From: Dielma sp000508965
Lineage (GTDB): Bacteria > Bacillota_I > Bacilli_A > Erysipelotrichales > Erysipelotrichaceae
Length of the DNA stretch: 64,000 bases
Direction: 5' to 3'
Assembly: GCA_000508965.1 (NCBI GenBank)
Contig: BAHV02000008.1
Span: 1 to 64,000 of the forward strand
Shown: piece after piece, positions 9,607 to 18,319 of the stretch
How the letters are laid out: the number at the start of each line of letters is the position of its first letter
Position numbering within the stretch: the stretch's first letter is position 1
Program-made: the position numbers and the translations under genes
The notes under the pieces: generated by a model
Told to the model about the DNA's origin: nothing
The model's input: only the letters and a program-made list of their open reading frames with translations
Database searches by the model: none

Positions 9607-9990
9607 ATGAATAAGAAGCTTGGTTTATTCATCATATGGGTTTTGATTGGCTTTGGTATCGAAGCACTGGCGAACCCAGTCGACGGTACATGGTCAGGCT
9701 TAGGACATCTTTTTGTCAATTATATTGTACTGCTTTCATTGTTTCCATTTGGGGCAGGTTTGATCCTGTTCTATGGTGAAACAAAAAAGAATGAACCTAT
9801 TCCTTGTCTAATTTTAACAATTCTATTATTATTGCTTGCTAACGCATCAATACTTCTCTTATGGATCATTCCTAATTTATTCGATCTTGAGTTCAATCTT
9901 CCCTTATTAAGCAGCTTCACTCAATGCTACCGTTATATTCCGGTACTATCATTTGGAGCCGCATATTTCGCATCAATGATTAGAAAATAA
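9607..9990 (+). CDS. Four-span membrane protein, unknown function
   Basis: 127 residues with about four transmembrane helices (near 5-22, 37-58, 65-88 and 105-125). The ATG at 9607 follows AAAGGGGG by 7 nt and is preferred over upstream in-frame starts. It lies 36 bp after the broken secreted-protein gene and was probably co-transcribed with it. No family recognised. Confidence 0.65.
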   Translation: MNKKLGLFIIWVLIGFGIEALANPVDGTWSGLGHLFVNYIVLLSLFPFGAGLILFYGETKKNEPIPCLILTILLLLLANASILLLWIIPNLFDLEFNLPLLSSFTQCYRYIPVLSFGAAYFASMIRK

Positions 9991-9993
9991 TAC

Positions 9994-10032
9994 AAAAAAG
10001 GCTCGTTTTAATTGAATGAAATGCGCCTTTTT
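9994..10032 (+). terminator. Probable intrinsic terminator
   Basis: AAAAAGGC pairs with GCCTTTTT across a loop of about 20 nt, just after the stop of the membrane protein gene. The loop is long for a terminator. Confidence 0.5.
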
Positions 10033-10054
10033 CCAGTTTTCACCACTTTTCTTA

Positions 10055-10138
10055 TTAAACTAAGTAAGATAAAATTGGTCCCAGTGCCATCATTACACAA
10101 ACGATCAGCACAAGAATAATCACTATTTTCTTTTTCAT
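10055..10138 (-). CDS. Possible 27-residue single-span hydrophobic peptide
   Basis: The minus strand encodes Met-Lys-Lys-Lys followed by about 20 hydrophobic residues and a stop, the layout of a small membrane peptide or type I toxin-like peptide. There is no clear ribosome site and no homologue I recognise, so this is only a candidate. Otherwise the stretch 10033-10232 holds nothing I can identify. Confidence 0.25.
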   Translation of the reverse strand: MKKKIVIILVLIVCVMMALGPILSYLV

Positions 10139-10232
10139 GACATTATCATAACAGGAAAAAATCAATTCGTAAAGCTAAGGTACGGCTGGTACAACCTCTA
10201 AAAATAGTTTATACTATAAATTAGGTGATAAT

Positions 10233-12347
10233 ATGCGAGCTGTTGATTATTTTGAAGCTTATTTAGACGATTTTGATAAAATCGTAATTTTTTTCTCAAA
10301 AGAAAGCTATGACGGGGTAAGCCGTCAATTTTATCTGCGTGATGATTTTGGCAATATTGATGAATTGCAGATTTTGTCCGTAGAGCCCTTAACGACTCAT
10401 ATCAAATATACATGCCGAGTGCTGCATGAAATTGAAATCGGCAGAGAATACCAGGTACTTCATCAATTTGCCCGGTCAACGATTCTGCAATACTCTTATA
10501 TCGTGAAGCGGCCGCGCTTTGATGCGATGTTTGCCTATGATGAAAATGATCTTGGGGCTAATTATACGCCGGCTGCCACAACTTTTGTGATATGGGCGCC
10601 GACGGCAGCTAAGGTCTGCTTGGAAATTCAGCGCAAGGATCAGCCGGAAATACATATGATGGAGAAGAGTGAAAAGGGTACGTTCAGATTAACCTTAAAG
10701 GGTGATTATGAACTTGCTAAATACGTCTATCATGTCCGTGTCAATGGCATATGGAATGAATCCATTGATCCTTACGGCAAATCATCAACAATTAATTCTA
10801 CGCGTTCTATCGTTGCAGACTTATCTAAAATTAAAATGGCTGAAGGTCAGCTGCCAATCATGCATGGCAATACAGAAGCTATCATTTATGAAACCAGTGT
10901 TCGTGATTTTACAATGAAACCGAATATCGGTGTCAGTCATCCTGGTAAATTTAAAGGCTTTGTGGAAGAAAATGAAACGACCAAGTCATTAAATACTGGG
11001 TTTAGTTATTTAAAAACACTAGGTATCACCCACGTTCAGCTGATGCCGGTACTGGATTTTGGTTCGGTAGATGAATACAACCAGCGTTTGTTTTATAATT
11101 GGGGTTATGATCCTTTGCAATATATGACTTTAGAAGGCAGCTATGCCAGCAATTCATTTGACCCGATGTCCAGAATCAATGATTTTTGTGAACTTGTTGA
11201 TAAGCTGCATGAAAATGGAATGCGTGTTGTGCTTGATGTGGTATTTAACCATGTTTTTGATTTGCCGACCAGTTCTTTTCAGAAAATTGTGCCCGGTTAT
11301 TATTTTCAAATGAATGAGCTTGGTCATTATTCCAATGGCACATGGTGCGGTAATGATTTTGATTCCACTGGCTTTATGGCGAGAAAGTTTATCGTTGATG
11401 CCTGTGTTTATCTGGCAAAAACTTTCAGAATCGATGGCTTCCGCTTCGATTTAATGGGGATTCTCGATGTGGATACTGTGAATGAAGTATACCGCCGGTG
11501 CCGTGAAATCAATCGTGATTTTATCATTTATGGTGAGGGTTGGGATATGCCTTCCTATCTTGATCCAAATCGCCGTGCATCGATTGCGAATCATGATAAA
11601 ATGCCGATGATCGCGCATTTCTCTGATCGTTTCCGCGATGTCATCAAGGGACGTACAAGTGTTGAAGAAATCGACGTGAAAGGTTACTGTTCCAATGATC
11701 TGTCACTGATACAGGTAGCCAAAGATGTGTTAAGCGCCAGTGTAACGAATAAGAATAATATTGCGGCTTATTTCTCAAGTCCTCAGCAGGCAGTAAACTA
11801 TGTTGAATGCCATGATAATATGACATGCTGGGATAAGCTGAAAAGCTGCTGCCGTGAAGATACCCGTGAAACAAGAATAAAGCGTCAGCAATTATGTCTG
11901 GCGGCCGTACTTTTTGCGCAAGGCATACCGTTTATTCACAGCGGTCAAGAATTTGCGAGGACGAAGCATGGCAAACCGAATACATATTGTGACTCTGATT
12001 CGATTAATCGTATTGATTATGAACGCCGCAACCGGTATCTGTCGATTGTGGAATTTGCCAAAGACTGTATTGCTTTGCGAAAATCACTGCCTTGTTTCTC
12101 CTATGCTACTACTCAGGATATACTTGAATATGTGAGCTTTGAGGAAATCAATCACAGCGCACTGGTTTATCGCATGAAGGATGAAATCAATGATGTGGCG
12201 GTTATTTTTAACCCAACTCAAAATTATTACGAATATGATATGAAGAATAATTATCAGCTGATATTTAAAGATGGTAAAATAACACCTGAAGAGCAGCGAA
12301 TCGTTAAAGTTGAACCATTATCTGTTTTGGTATTGAAAAGAGGTTAA
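10233..12347 (+). CDS. pulA: Type I pullulanase (glycogen-debranching)
   Basis: Hydrolyses alpha-1,6 branch points of glycogen or limit dextrins. There is no signal peptide, so it is cytoplasmic. 704 residues: an N-terminal beta domain, a CBM48-like domain (about 110-200), then a GH13 barrel. It has the pullulanase signature YNWGYDP, nucleophile Asp in FRFDLMG (about 405), acid/base Glu in YGEGWD (about 434) and the third acidic site in CHDN (about 526). AGGTGAT precedes the ATG. Together with glgP it allows complete glycogen breakdown. Two small membrane protein genes follow at once (gap 2 bp). Confidence 0.95.
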   Translation: MRAVDYFEAYLDDFDKIVIFFSKESYDGVSRQFYLRDDFGNIDELQILSVEPLTTHIKYTCRVLHEIEIGREYQVLHQFARSTILQYSYIVKRPRFDAMFAYDENDLGANYTPAATTFVIWAPTAAKVCLEIQRKDQPEIHMMEKSEKGTFRLTLKGDYELAKYVYHVRVNGIWNESIDPYGKSSTINSTRSIVADLSKIKMAEGQLPIMHGNTEAIIYETSVRDFTMKPNIGVSHPGKFKGFVEENETTKSLNTGFSYLKTLGITHVQLMPVLDFGSVDEYNQRLFYNWGYDPLQYMTLEGSYASNSFDPMSRINDFCELVDKLHENGMRVVLDVVFNHVFDLPTSSFQKIVPGYYFQMNELGHYSNGTWCGNDFDSTGFMARKFIVDACVYLAKTFRIDGFRFDLMGILDVDTVNEVYRRCREINRDFIIYGEGWDMPSYLDPNRRASIANHDKMPMIAHFSDRFRDVIKGRTSVEEIDVKGYCSNDLSLIQVAKDVLSASVTNKNNIAAYFSSPQQAVNYVECHDNMTCWDKLKSCCREDTRETRIKRQQLCLAAVLFAQGIPFIHSGQEFARTKHGKPNTYCDSDSINRIDYERRNRYLSIVEFAKDCIALRKSLPCFSYATTQDILEYVSFEEINHSALVYRMKDEINDVAVIFNPTQNYYEYDMKNNYQLIFKDGKITPEEQRIVKVEPLSVLVLKRG

Positions 12348-12349
12348 TT

Positions 12350-12706
12350 ATGAATGTTAAGAAAAGAAGTGTAGGGGCAGTCCTCTGTTTAAGTATATTT
12401 ACATGCGGAATTTATTATATATATCTGATTTATAAACTTGGGGAAGAATTAAATGAAGTCAGCTGTTCCAATTCCAATAATGGCGTCGTCGATGTTTTGC
12501 TTACTTTTTTTACTTGCGGATTATATGGAATCTACTGGCATTATAAGATTGCCCGTCAGATTGAAGATATGGAATATAATCTGGGAATGCGGGTTGGTTC
12601 AATATCTATTATCTGTCTGATTTTGGCTGTTTTGATGCTGCCGCTGATTTCAATGGCAATTAATCAAAGTGAATTAAACCATGTATTGGATGAAGTCACA
12701 TACTAA
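12350..12706 (+). CDS. DUF4234-family membrane protein
   Basis: 118 residues with three hydrophobic segments. The repeated aromatic motif FTCGIYYIYL (about 17) and FTCGLYGIYW (about 57) is characteristic of DUF4234. The start is 3 nt after the pulA stop and uses the AGAGG at the end of pulA as ribosome site, so it is translationally linked to pulA. Its role is unknown. Confidence 0.8.
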   Translation: MNVKKRSVGAVLCLSIFTCGIYYIYLIYKLGEELNEVSCSNSNNGVVDVLLTFFTCGLYGIYWHYKIARQIEDMEYNLGMRVGSISIICLILAVLMLPLISMAINQSELNHVLDEVTY

Positions 12707-13088
12707 ACAGCTGCTGCCGATTCTGCTGATCATAGGATGTATAGCAGTTGCTGGCTGGTACTGTCCGATTCAGGAAATTACCGGTATTCCATGTCCGGGC
12801 TGCGGGATGAGTACCGCCTTCTATTATTTTGTGCAGGGCAGGTTTCAAGAAGCCTATTTCTTTAACCCAGCCCTATATGTGCTGTTGGTGTTTGTTTTAA
12901 TCAGCGGTTTTGGCTGGCTTAAGAATCGACAGTTTTTACAATCAACACTTTGGCGGCGGTTGTTCTGGCTGATGATGCTGATTTGGTTTGGTATCTGGCT
13001 GATGCGGATGATTTATATCTATCCTAACTGGCCGATGATTTATATGGAAAATAATCTGCTTCAAAGATTCATTTTGCGGTTGCACTAA
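12681..13088 (+). CDS. DUF2752-family membrane protein
   Basis: About 132-135 residues with three or four membrane spans. The defining DUF2752 motif is present: GIPCPGCGM with three nearby Cys/Gly, then a short polar loop ending in NPALY. It overlaps the preceding DUF4234 gene by 26 bp, and an alternative ATG lies at 12690. The conserved Cys pair suggests metal or redox binding, but no function is established. It is the last gene of the pulA operon. Confidence 0.8.
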   Translation: MYWMKSHTKQLLPILLIIGCIAVAGWYCPIQEITGIPCPGCGMSTAFYYFVQGRFQEAYFFNPALYVLLVFVLISGFGWLKNRQFLQSTLWRRLFWLMMLIWFGIWLMRMIYIYPNWPMIYMENNLLQRFILRLH

Positions 13089-13090
13089 CA

Positions 13091-13112
13091 AAGGGCTTTA
13101 TGCCCTTTTTAT
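13091..13112 (+). terminator. Intrinsic terminator of the pulA operon
   Basis: AAAGGGC/GCCCTTT stem with a short loop and T-rich tail, 3 bp after the stop. Confidence 0.85.
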
Positions 13113-13118
13113 TTATAT

Positions 13119-13140
13119 GAAAAAAAGCTGCATGCAGCTT
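13119..13140 (-). terminator. Intrinsic terminator of the M50 protease gene
   Basis: A perfect 16-bp palindrome (AAGCTGCATGCAGCTT, 13125-13140), followed on the minus strand by a run of T. It overlaps the protease stop codon. Confidence 0.85.
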
Positions 13141-13801
13141 ATAGTTGAAGAATCGTCAGACTGATATTTTTCATAAGATTAAATAACGCATCATTCACAA
13201 AATTTAAAGGGATATTAAGAATTCCTGTATAAAGCAGCAAAATCAGGATCGGCGCAAAGTAACGCTCATAACGCATAATGCCGAAATACAGCTGTTCAGG
13301 AAGTAAAGCATTTAAAAATTTAGAACCATCAAGCGGCGGAATCGGAATAAGATTAAAAATCCCTAACCCCAGGTTATAGCTAAGCAGGAAGGGCAAAAAT
13401 TCTAACAGATAATCAAAAATTGAAGTAATAATGCCGCCATGCAAAGGAATCACCCCGATACGCAGCATTTTTATAATCCCATAATAGGCAAAGATACTGA
13501 TAAAGGCAAGCAGGAAATTCATCATAGGCCCTGCCAACGCGACATTTACCATACCCTGTTTTTTATTCTGGTAATAATTTGGATTTACCATAACCGGCTT
13601 TGCCCATCCGAAGCGAAACAGAAACAGCGACAGGGTGCCAAGCGGATCAAGATGGTGCAGAGGATTTAATGATAAGCGGCCATTACGTCTAGGCGTTGGA
13701 TCGCCCAGTTTATCCGATACCCAGCCATGGGCAAACTCATGCAGCGTCAGCGCAATTAATAAAGCCGGAATGGAATAGACGAGGGATGATAACTGATCCA
13801 T
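13139..13801 (-). CDS. Site-2 protease family (M50) intramembrane metalloprotease
   Basis: 220 residues, multi-span. The zinc-binding HEFAHG lies near residue 22 in the first membrane helix. The third ligand comes from the conserved IPPLDGSKF motif (about 157) in a later helix. The compact form without PDZ domain or cytoplasmic CBS matches the YwhC-like branch of S2P proteases, whose substrates are mostly unknown. AAGGAGGAG lies 6 nt before the ATG. It is monocistronic and convergent with the pulA operon. Confidence 0.88.
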   Translation of the reverse strand: MDQLSSLVYSIPALLIALTLHEFAHGWVSDKLGDPTPRRNGRLSLNPLHHLDPLGTLSLFLFRFGWAKPVMVNPNYYQNKKQGMVNVALAGPMMNFLLAFISIFAYYGIIKMLRIGVIPLHGGIITSIFDYLLEFLPFLLSYNLGLGIFNLIPIPPLDGSKFLNALLPEQLYFGIMRYERYFAPILILLLYTGILNIPLNFVNDALFNLMKNISLTILQL

Positions 13802-13923
13802 ATAGCTCCTCCTTAAATTGACATATCTTAATTATGGCAAAATATCTCTGCTTGTCAATGGTAAATCCCTGAATATCAATTGCCAATCGGCAGAAAAATG
13901 TGTACAATTACAACGGTGATAAC

Positions 13924-15123
13924 GTGAAAAAATGGATCTTACTCGCGATGGCATGCCTGCTTACTGCATGTTCAGCAGAGATAAAAATAGAAGAATCCGC
14001 GGTTTTAAAGGTTGCGGTAGAGAATGAAGCATATGGTGAAGGCTTAAAAGCATTATGGAATGAGACATATCCGGAAAATGCCGATGCACTTGAAATCAGT
14101 GTGATCAATGAGTATGAAATTCTTGAAGGTGTATTAAGTTTTAAAGGCATTCCTTATGATGTGTTTTTAATCAAGGATGAAGATGTCGCAACTGCATTAT
14201 CCCATTTGTATGAAATACCTGCGTCATTTCATGAAAGTTTTGAAGCTAGTATCCGTGAGGATTTTGCATCGACAATCAATGCGGTAAAGAATTGTTACTA
14301 TCCGATGATTGCGGATGGCTTTCTTTATGCGCTGAATTTGACAGCCATTGAGGAAAAAGGGCTCAAGCCTGAACTGTTTGAAAACTTTGAATCAATGGCC
14401 GATACGGATGTCGATAATTTATTTTATTATTATGATAACCCGCTCTTTCTTTTGCCGCTGTTAAGCAGTGATGGTAGTTATTTCCCGGGAAAAGAAGAAG
14501 CTGTAGTTAATTTTAAAAGTGAAGCATTTCTTCATTCACTGAATGATTACATAACCATTAAAAAAAGTCTGAATCTTGAAAGTGATCCGGCGCAGTTTGA
14601 TCAATGGTTTATTTCACAGTCTTATCTAAGCGGATTGATCGGCCCTTGGATGCAGTATGAAAAAAGTGAGGAAATCAATGAGATTACCCTGCGTTTTCAG
14701 AAGCTTCCGCTAATCGATGGACAGCAGCTGAAAACTCTTGCCGTTTCCTATGGTTATAGTATTAATGCTGACACGATCTATCCGAATGCGTCTTTAAAAT
14801 TACTGGAATTGATGCATTCAGTTAAAGGCATGCAGCTATTACTGGATACAACAGAATTAGTTCCGTTAATCACGGAAGAAGAAATGGAAAACTTTAATTT
14901 TTCAAAGGGACATCAAAAAGAGAAAGTAACCGCAATGAATGGTGCTGTGCAGCAGGATCTTGTCGGCTTGAAAGAGAATGCCAATGTAATTGCCATGGGT
15001 ATCTTTGATGAAGAAAGTGTGCGTGCGCTTATCGATAATGAGTGTATGACGGATGCAGAGGCTTGTACTGATTTATTAAGTGAGAAGAACGCGGAGTGGA
15101 TCAAAGCGCAGGCTGGACATTAA
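13924..15123 (+). CDS. Extracellular solute-binding lipoprotein (family 1-like)
   Basis: A lipid-anchored periplasmic-binding-protein-like fold of about 399 residues, probably binding a sugar or other solute outside the cell. The signal peptide ends in the lipobox LTAC. The start is most likely the GTG at 13924, because GGTGAT sits 3-8 nt before it and the signal peptide begins there. An upstream ATG at 13900 would add eight polar residues with no ribosome site. No permease or ATPase genes are adjacent, so it may serve a transporter encoded elsewhere or act as a sensor or orphan receptor. The sequence is divergent, so the ligand cannot be predicted. Confidence 0.7.
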   Translation: MKKWILLAMACLLTACSAEIKIEESAVLKVAVENEAYGEGLKALWNETYPENADALEISVINEYEILEGVLSFKGIPYDVFLIKDEDVATALSHLYEIPASFHESFEASIREDFASTINAVKNCYYPMIADGFLYALNLTAIEEKGLKPELFENFESMADTDVDNLFYYYDNPLFLLPLLSSDGSYFPGKEEAVVNFKSEAFLHSLNDYITIKKSLNLESDPAQFDQWFISQSYLSGLIGPWMQYEKSEEINEITLRFQKLPLIDGQQLKTLAVSYGYSINADTIYPNASLKLLELMHSVKGMQLLLDTTELVPLITEEEMENFNFSKGHQKEKVTAMNGAVQQDLVGLKENANVIAMGIFDEESVRALIDNECMTDAEACTDLLSEKNAEWIKAQAGH

Positions 15124-15137
15124 AATTTGTCAAACAA

Positions 15138-15178
15138 AAAGGAACTGAGTGAAGGCTTTCCCTCAAATCAGTTCCTTT
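15138..15178. terminator. Bidirectional intrinsic terminator
   Basis: An 11-bp stem AAAGGAACTGA/TCAGTTCCTTT between two convergent genes, with T runs outside the stem on both strands. Confidence 0.88.
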
Positions 15179-15181
15179 ATT

Positions 15182-15853
15182 TTAATTTTCAATCTGCCAG
15201 TCAATTTCTTTTAAACCATGCTCCTTCAAAAAGGCATTTGTCATTTTGAAATGGTTACAGCCAAAGAAGCCGTTGTACGCGGAAAACGGACTTGGATGAG
15301 CACATTTCAGAATCAGATGTTTCGGATTAGTGATTAGTTTTTCCTTGCTTTGCGCATTGCGCCCCCAAAGCAGGAATACAACAGGATCTTCTTTATCATT
15401 GATCAGCGATATAATTTTATCCGTAAGAATTTCCCAGCCCTTACCCGCATGAGAGTTTGGCTGACCGCGGCGAACTGTCAAACAAGTGTTCAGCATCAGT
15501 ACCCCTTGGCTTGTCCATTTGGTCAATTCACCATGCTCCGGTATGGTACAGCCAAGCTCATTTGCTAATTCTTGATAGATGTTTCTTAATGAAGGCGGCG
15601 GTGTTACGCCTTTTTTTACTGAAAAACAAAGTCCGTGTGCCTGATTAGGACCATGATAGGGGTCTTGACCTAATAATAAGACATGGGTGTTTTGATATGA
15701 GGTATAACGCAATGCATTGAAAATGTCATGCATGTTTGGATAGACCGTATTATGATTATATTCTTCAACTAAAAACTTACGCAGCTGAAGATAATAGTCT
15801 TTTGAAAATTCTTCTTTTAATAATTCATCCCAGTCATTACCGATATTTACCAT
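15182..15853 (-). CDS. ung: Uracil-DNA glycosylase
   Basis: Removes uracil from DNA in base-excision repair. 223 residues, family 1 length. The catalytic motif LGQDPYHGPNQAHG is at about 60-73 (Asp activates water) and HPSPFSAYNGFFGC holds the DNA-intercalation loop near 187. GTGAGGAAG lies upstream of the ATG. It is monocistronic, divergent from folC and convergent with the solute-binding protein gene. Confidence 0.96.
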   Translation of the reverse strand: MVNIGNDWDELLKEEFSKDYYLQLRKFLVEEYNHNTVYPNMHDIFNALRYTSYQNTHVLLLGQDPYHGPNQAHGLCFSVKKGVTPPPSLRNIYQELANELGCTIPEHGELTKWTSQGVLMLNTCLTVRRGQPNSHAGKGWEILTDKIISLINDKEDPVVFLLWGRNAQSKEKLITNPKHLILKCAHPSPFSAYNGFFGCNHFKMTNAFLKEHGLKEIDWQIEN

Positions 15854-15952
15854 AGCTGCTTCCTCACTTTTATTTCTGAATCTATTGTAGCATAAAACTG
15901 ATCGGGAGCGAAGATGCAGCTTCTATTACACAGTGACTTATGATTAAAATAT

Positions 15953-15980
15953 TTGTTTTACAGTTCTTGTATGATACAAT
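15953..15980 (+). promoter_or_regulatory. Probable promoter of folC
   Basis: TTGTTT (15953-15958), a 16-bp spacer and TACAAT (15975-15980), with TG at the extended -10 position. Confidence 0.5.
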
Positions 15981-16047
15981 AGAATGCGGAGTTTGTAAGG
16001 CAGCAAATAAGTTTCACGGTTCATTATGAAAGAGATGAGGATGTTTT

Positions 16048-17289
16048 ATGCATAAATTTCAAAGTGCTGATGAAGTCATTGAATTAATCGAGGGACGAAA
16101 AAACAACCACAAAGGATTGGTGAAGTTTTCCTATGCGCTGCATGTTCTTGAGGATCCCCAGATAAAGCTGAAATGCGTGCATATCGGCGGTACAAATGGC
16201 AAGGGAAGTACCACTGATTATCTGCGCAGCATTCTTCAGCAGGCAGGCTATCGGGTTGGAACATTCACATCCCCTTATCTTGAAGTTCATAATGATCGTA
16301 TCCGAATCAATAATGAATTTATCAGCAATGATGAGCTGCTGGCCCTGGCAAATGAAACAGCTGATTTATGGGAGCAATATGATTTAAGTATGTTTGAAAT
16401 CGATATGCTGCTCGCCAGCTTATATTTTCTGCGCCATGATGTTGATATAGCGCTCTTTGAGGTAGGCATGGGCGGTCGTCTTGATGCTACGAATGTGGTT
16501 GATCCGCTGTTTAGCATCATTACCAGTATCGGTCTTGATCATATGCAGTATCTTGGTAATACCCACGCGTTGATTGCGAAAGAAAAGGCGGGAATTATCA
16601 AGGCAAAGAAGGATTGTATAACTGCTGAAACAAGAGAAGATTGTCTTAATGTCTTTCAACAGACATGTGATTCATTGGGTTCGCAATTAATCTGCTGCCA
16701 ATCGGTCATGAATTTGCATGTTGATCAAGGTGTTGTGTTTGATTATCGGAATTTTAAAGGCATCAAGCTTTTATCTAAGGCGGGCTATCAGGCAAAGAAT
16801 GCCTCGCTGGCGATTGAAGCCGCGTACAAATTAAGAAGTTTAGGTTTTGAAATCAGTGATGAAATGATTACTGAAGGTTTAGCCGCTGCATTCTGGAAGG
16901 GGCGCTTTGAACAAGTGCATACTCATCCGGATGTTTATATAGATGGCGCCCACAATGAGCAGGGTATACGAGCGCTTGTGGATGCTGCCAGAATTTTTCC
17001 GAAGGTCAGGATTATCTTTAGTGCCCTGAAGGATAAGAATACAAAGAGCATGATTGAACAGCTGCTGACGTTAAGCGATGATCTGACAATCTGTGAATTT
17101 AATTTTTATCGGGCACAGGATGCGGAAAAATTAGCGGAAGGGTATCCGGTTAAAATCATCAAGGATTATCGCAAGGCAATTTATGATTGTCTTGAAGGCG
17201 ACGATATCGTTTTGATTACCGGCAGCCTGTATTTTATCTCGCTGGTGCGGGAAATGTTTCAAAAAATGAAAGGAGCGTCTACTCAATAG
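16048..17289 (+). CDS. folC: Bifunctional folylpolyglutamate/dihydrofolate synthase
   Basis: An ATP-dependent Mur-ligase-like enzyme that adds glutamate to folates and usually also makes dihydrofolate from dihydropteroate. 413 residues. P-loop GGTNGKGST (about 47-55), FEVGMGGRLDATNV (about 140-153), a SIGLDHMQYLG segment with the carbamylated-lysine region following, and DGAHNEQG (about 298) at the Mur-ligase C-domain boundary. Next downstream is a FolT-type folate transporter component, with a structured RNA between. No other folate biosynthesis genes are adjacent, so salvage is plausible. Confidence 0.94.
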   Translation: MHKFQSADEVIELIEGRKNNHKGLVKFSYALHVLEDPQIKLKCVHIGGTNGKGSTTDYLRSILQQAGYRVGTFTSPYLEVHNDRIRINNEFISNDELLALANETADLWEQYDLSMFEIDMLLASLYFLRHDVDIALFEVGMGGRLDATNVVDPLFSIITSIGLDHMQYLGNTHALIAKEKAGIIKAKKDCITAETREDCLNVFQQTCDSLGSQLICCQSVMNLHVDQGVVFDYRNFKGIKLLSKAGYQAKNASLAIEAAYKLRSLGFEISDEMITEGLAAAFWKGRFEQVHTHPDVYIDGAHNEQGIRALVDAARIFPKVRIIFSALKDKNTKSMIEQLLTLSDDLTICEFNFYRAQDAEKLAEGYPVKIIKDYRKAIYDCLEGDDIVLITGSLYFISLVREMFQKMKGASTQ

Positions 17290-17410
17290 ACATTCTGGCT
17301 TAGCATGTACGGGTGCATCTACACTCGGAATTAACGCCTATGGAGTACCGAAAGGTACGTCTGAAGTAGGAAGAATTCTTCATGTGACCATGAGAGTAGC
17401 AAGTAGGTAA
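17278..17410 (+). ncRNA. Structured leader RNA with 5S-rRNA-like parts, folC-folT junction
   Basis: The stretch from the last folC codons to the folT ribosome site folds well. CTACTC (about 17279-17284) can pair with GAGTAG near 17394-17399. TAGAC (17286-17290) can pair with GTCTG. CGGGTG/CACTCG forms a 6-bp hairpin, and GTACC-GAAA-GGTAC (17345-17358) is a perfect tetraloop hairpin. The 3' arm (TGAAGTAGG ... CCATGAGAGTAG) resembles the loop-E arm of 5S rRNA, and CGGAATTAACGCC resembles the 5S CGGAAGTTAAGC segment. The distance to folT suggests a cis-regulator. It lacks the expected layout of the tetrahydrofolate riboswitch. Identity is unresolved. Confidence 0.4.
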
Positions 17411-17414
17411 GTTT

Positions 17415-18239
17415 ATGGATATGAATGCAATCATTGCACAGGCAGCGGCAGGAGTTTTAATTGTCCTGCTGGGTATTTTTATTTATCGTCATTTCCCTTT
17501 AAAGGCAGATGGCAAAACAATGATACTGGGAGCGTTGTTTATCATTCTCAGTCTGATTGTATCGATGTTTACGGTTCGAATTCCACTGTTTGGGATCGAT
17601 TCCCTCAGGATAGGATTCACTCAGGTAATGCTTGTTGTCGGCGGATCTTTGATTGCGCCCGGCTGGGCATTTATTATGGGAATTGTCTATGATCTATTGG
17701 GATTGCTGGTCAATCCAACATCTTTTCCATTTCTTGGCTTTACGCTTGGAAATATTCTGGTGTGCGTGATTCCTTCGCTTTGGTATCACAGCGGCAAAAC
17801 AAAAAAACTAACGGATCATAATATGATGATGGCGGTGGATATAAGTCTAGTTATCTTATGTATCCTGTCGATTATATTTATTGTAGTGAATGATGAAGTG
17901 AACATTAATTCGTCTGCGGTTCCCTTCGAGTTATGGATGAAATTTACCGCCGGTTTCATTTGTGTGGCGGTGTCTTCCATATTAATTCTGGCGCTTCATT
18001 TTATTAAAAATAAGATGCCCCAAGCGAATCTGCATGAATTGACTAATTGGATGATGGTCGTATTGCTGATTGAGGTATGTATTCAGTTTGGCTGTACGCC
18101 AATATGGCTGCAGGTGATGTATGGAATTCCATGGGCAGCTTCACTGTTTGTGAGAATTGTGAAAGCATGCGTCATGATTCCGCTTAATGTATTGATCGGC
18201 TACAACATCCTGAAGGTAGTTCGCAGAATTAAGGCATAA
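17415..18239 (+). CDS. folT: Folate-type ECF transporter S component (FolT-like)
   Basis: The substrate-binding membrane component of an energy-coupling-factor importer. It pairs with shared EcfA/EcfA'/EcfT modules that are not in this window. 274 residues with about eight hydrophobic segments, longer than a minimal S component because of an extra N-terminal span. The FolT signature is recognisable: an aliphatic helix with GWAFIMGIVYDLLG (about 80), then a Pro-rich loop ending FPFLGFTLGN (about 115). The location right behind folC supports folate as substrate. TAGGTAAG precedes the ATG. Confidence 0.78.
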   Translation: MDMNAIIAQAAAGVLIVLLGIFIYRHFPLKADGKTMILGALFIILSLIVSMFTVRIPLFGIDSLRIGFTQVMLVVGGSLIAPGWAFIMGIVYDLLGLLVNPTSFPFLGFTLGNILVCVIPSLWYHSGKTKKLTDHNMMMAVDISLVILCILSIIFIVVNDEVNINSSAVPFELWMKFTAGFICVAVSSILILALHFIKNKMPQANLHELTNWMMVVLLIEVCIQFGCTPIWLQVMYGIPWAASLFVRIVKACVMIPLNVLIGYNILKVVRRIKA

Positions 18240-18244
18240 TCCTT

Positions 18245-18272
18245 GGCTTTTCTAACAAAAAAGCCTTTTTTT
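18245..18272 (+). terminator. Intrinsic terminator after folT
   Basis: GGCTTTT/AAAAGCC stem followed by seven T. Confidence 0.82.
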
Positions 18273-18319
18273 ATTAGTCAAACGGCGCTATAATTATACA
18301 GTGAAAGTGAGGCTGCAAT

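Noticed and set aside
13125..13140. 16-bp palindrome as an operator
   Set aside because: On the minus strand it is followed by a T run and overlaps the protease stop, so a terminator explains it.
17278..17410. Tetrahydrofolate riboswitch before folT
   Set aside because: GAGAGTAG occurs, but at the 3' end instead of the 5' end, and the other conserved THF segments are not in order.
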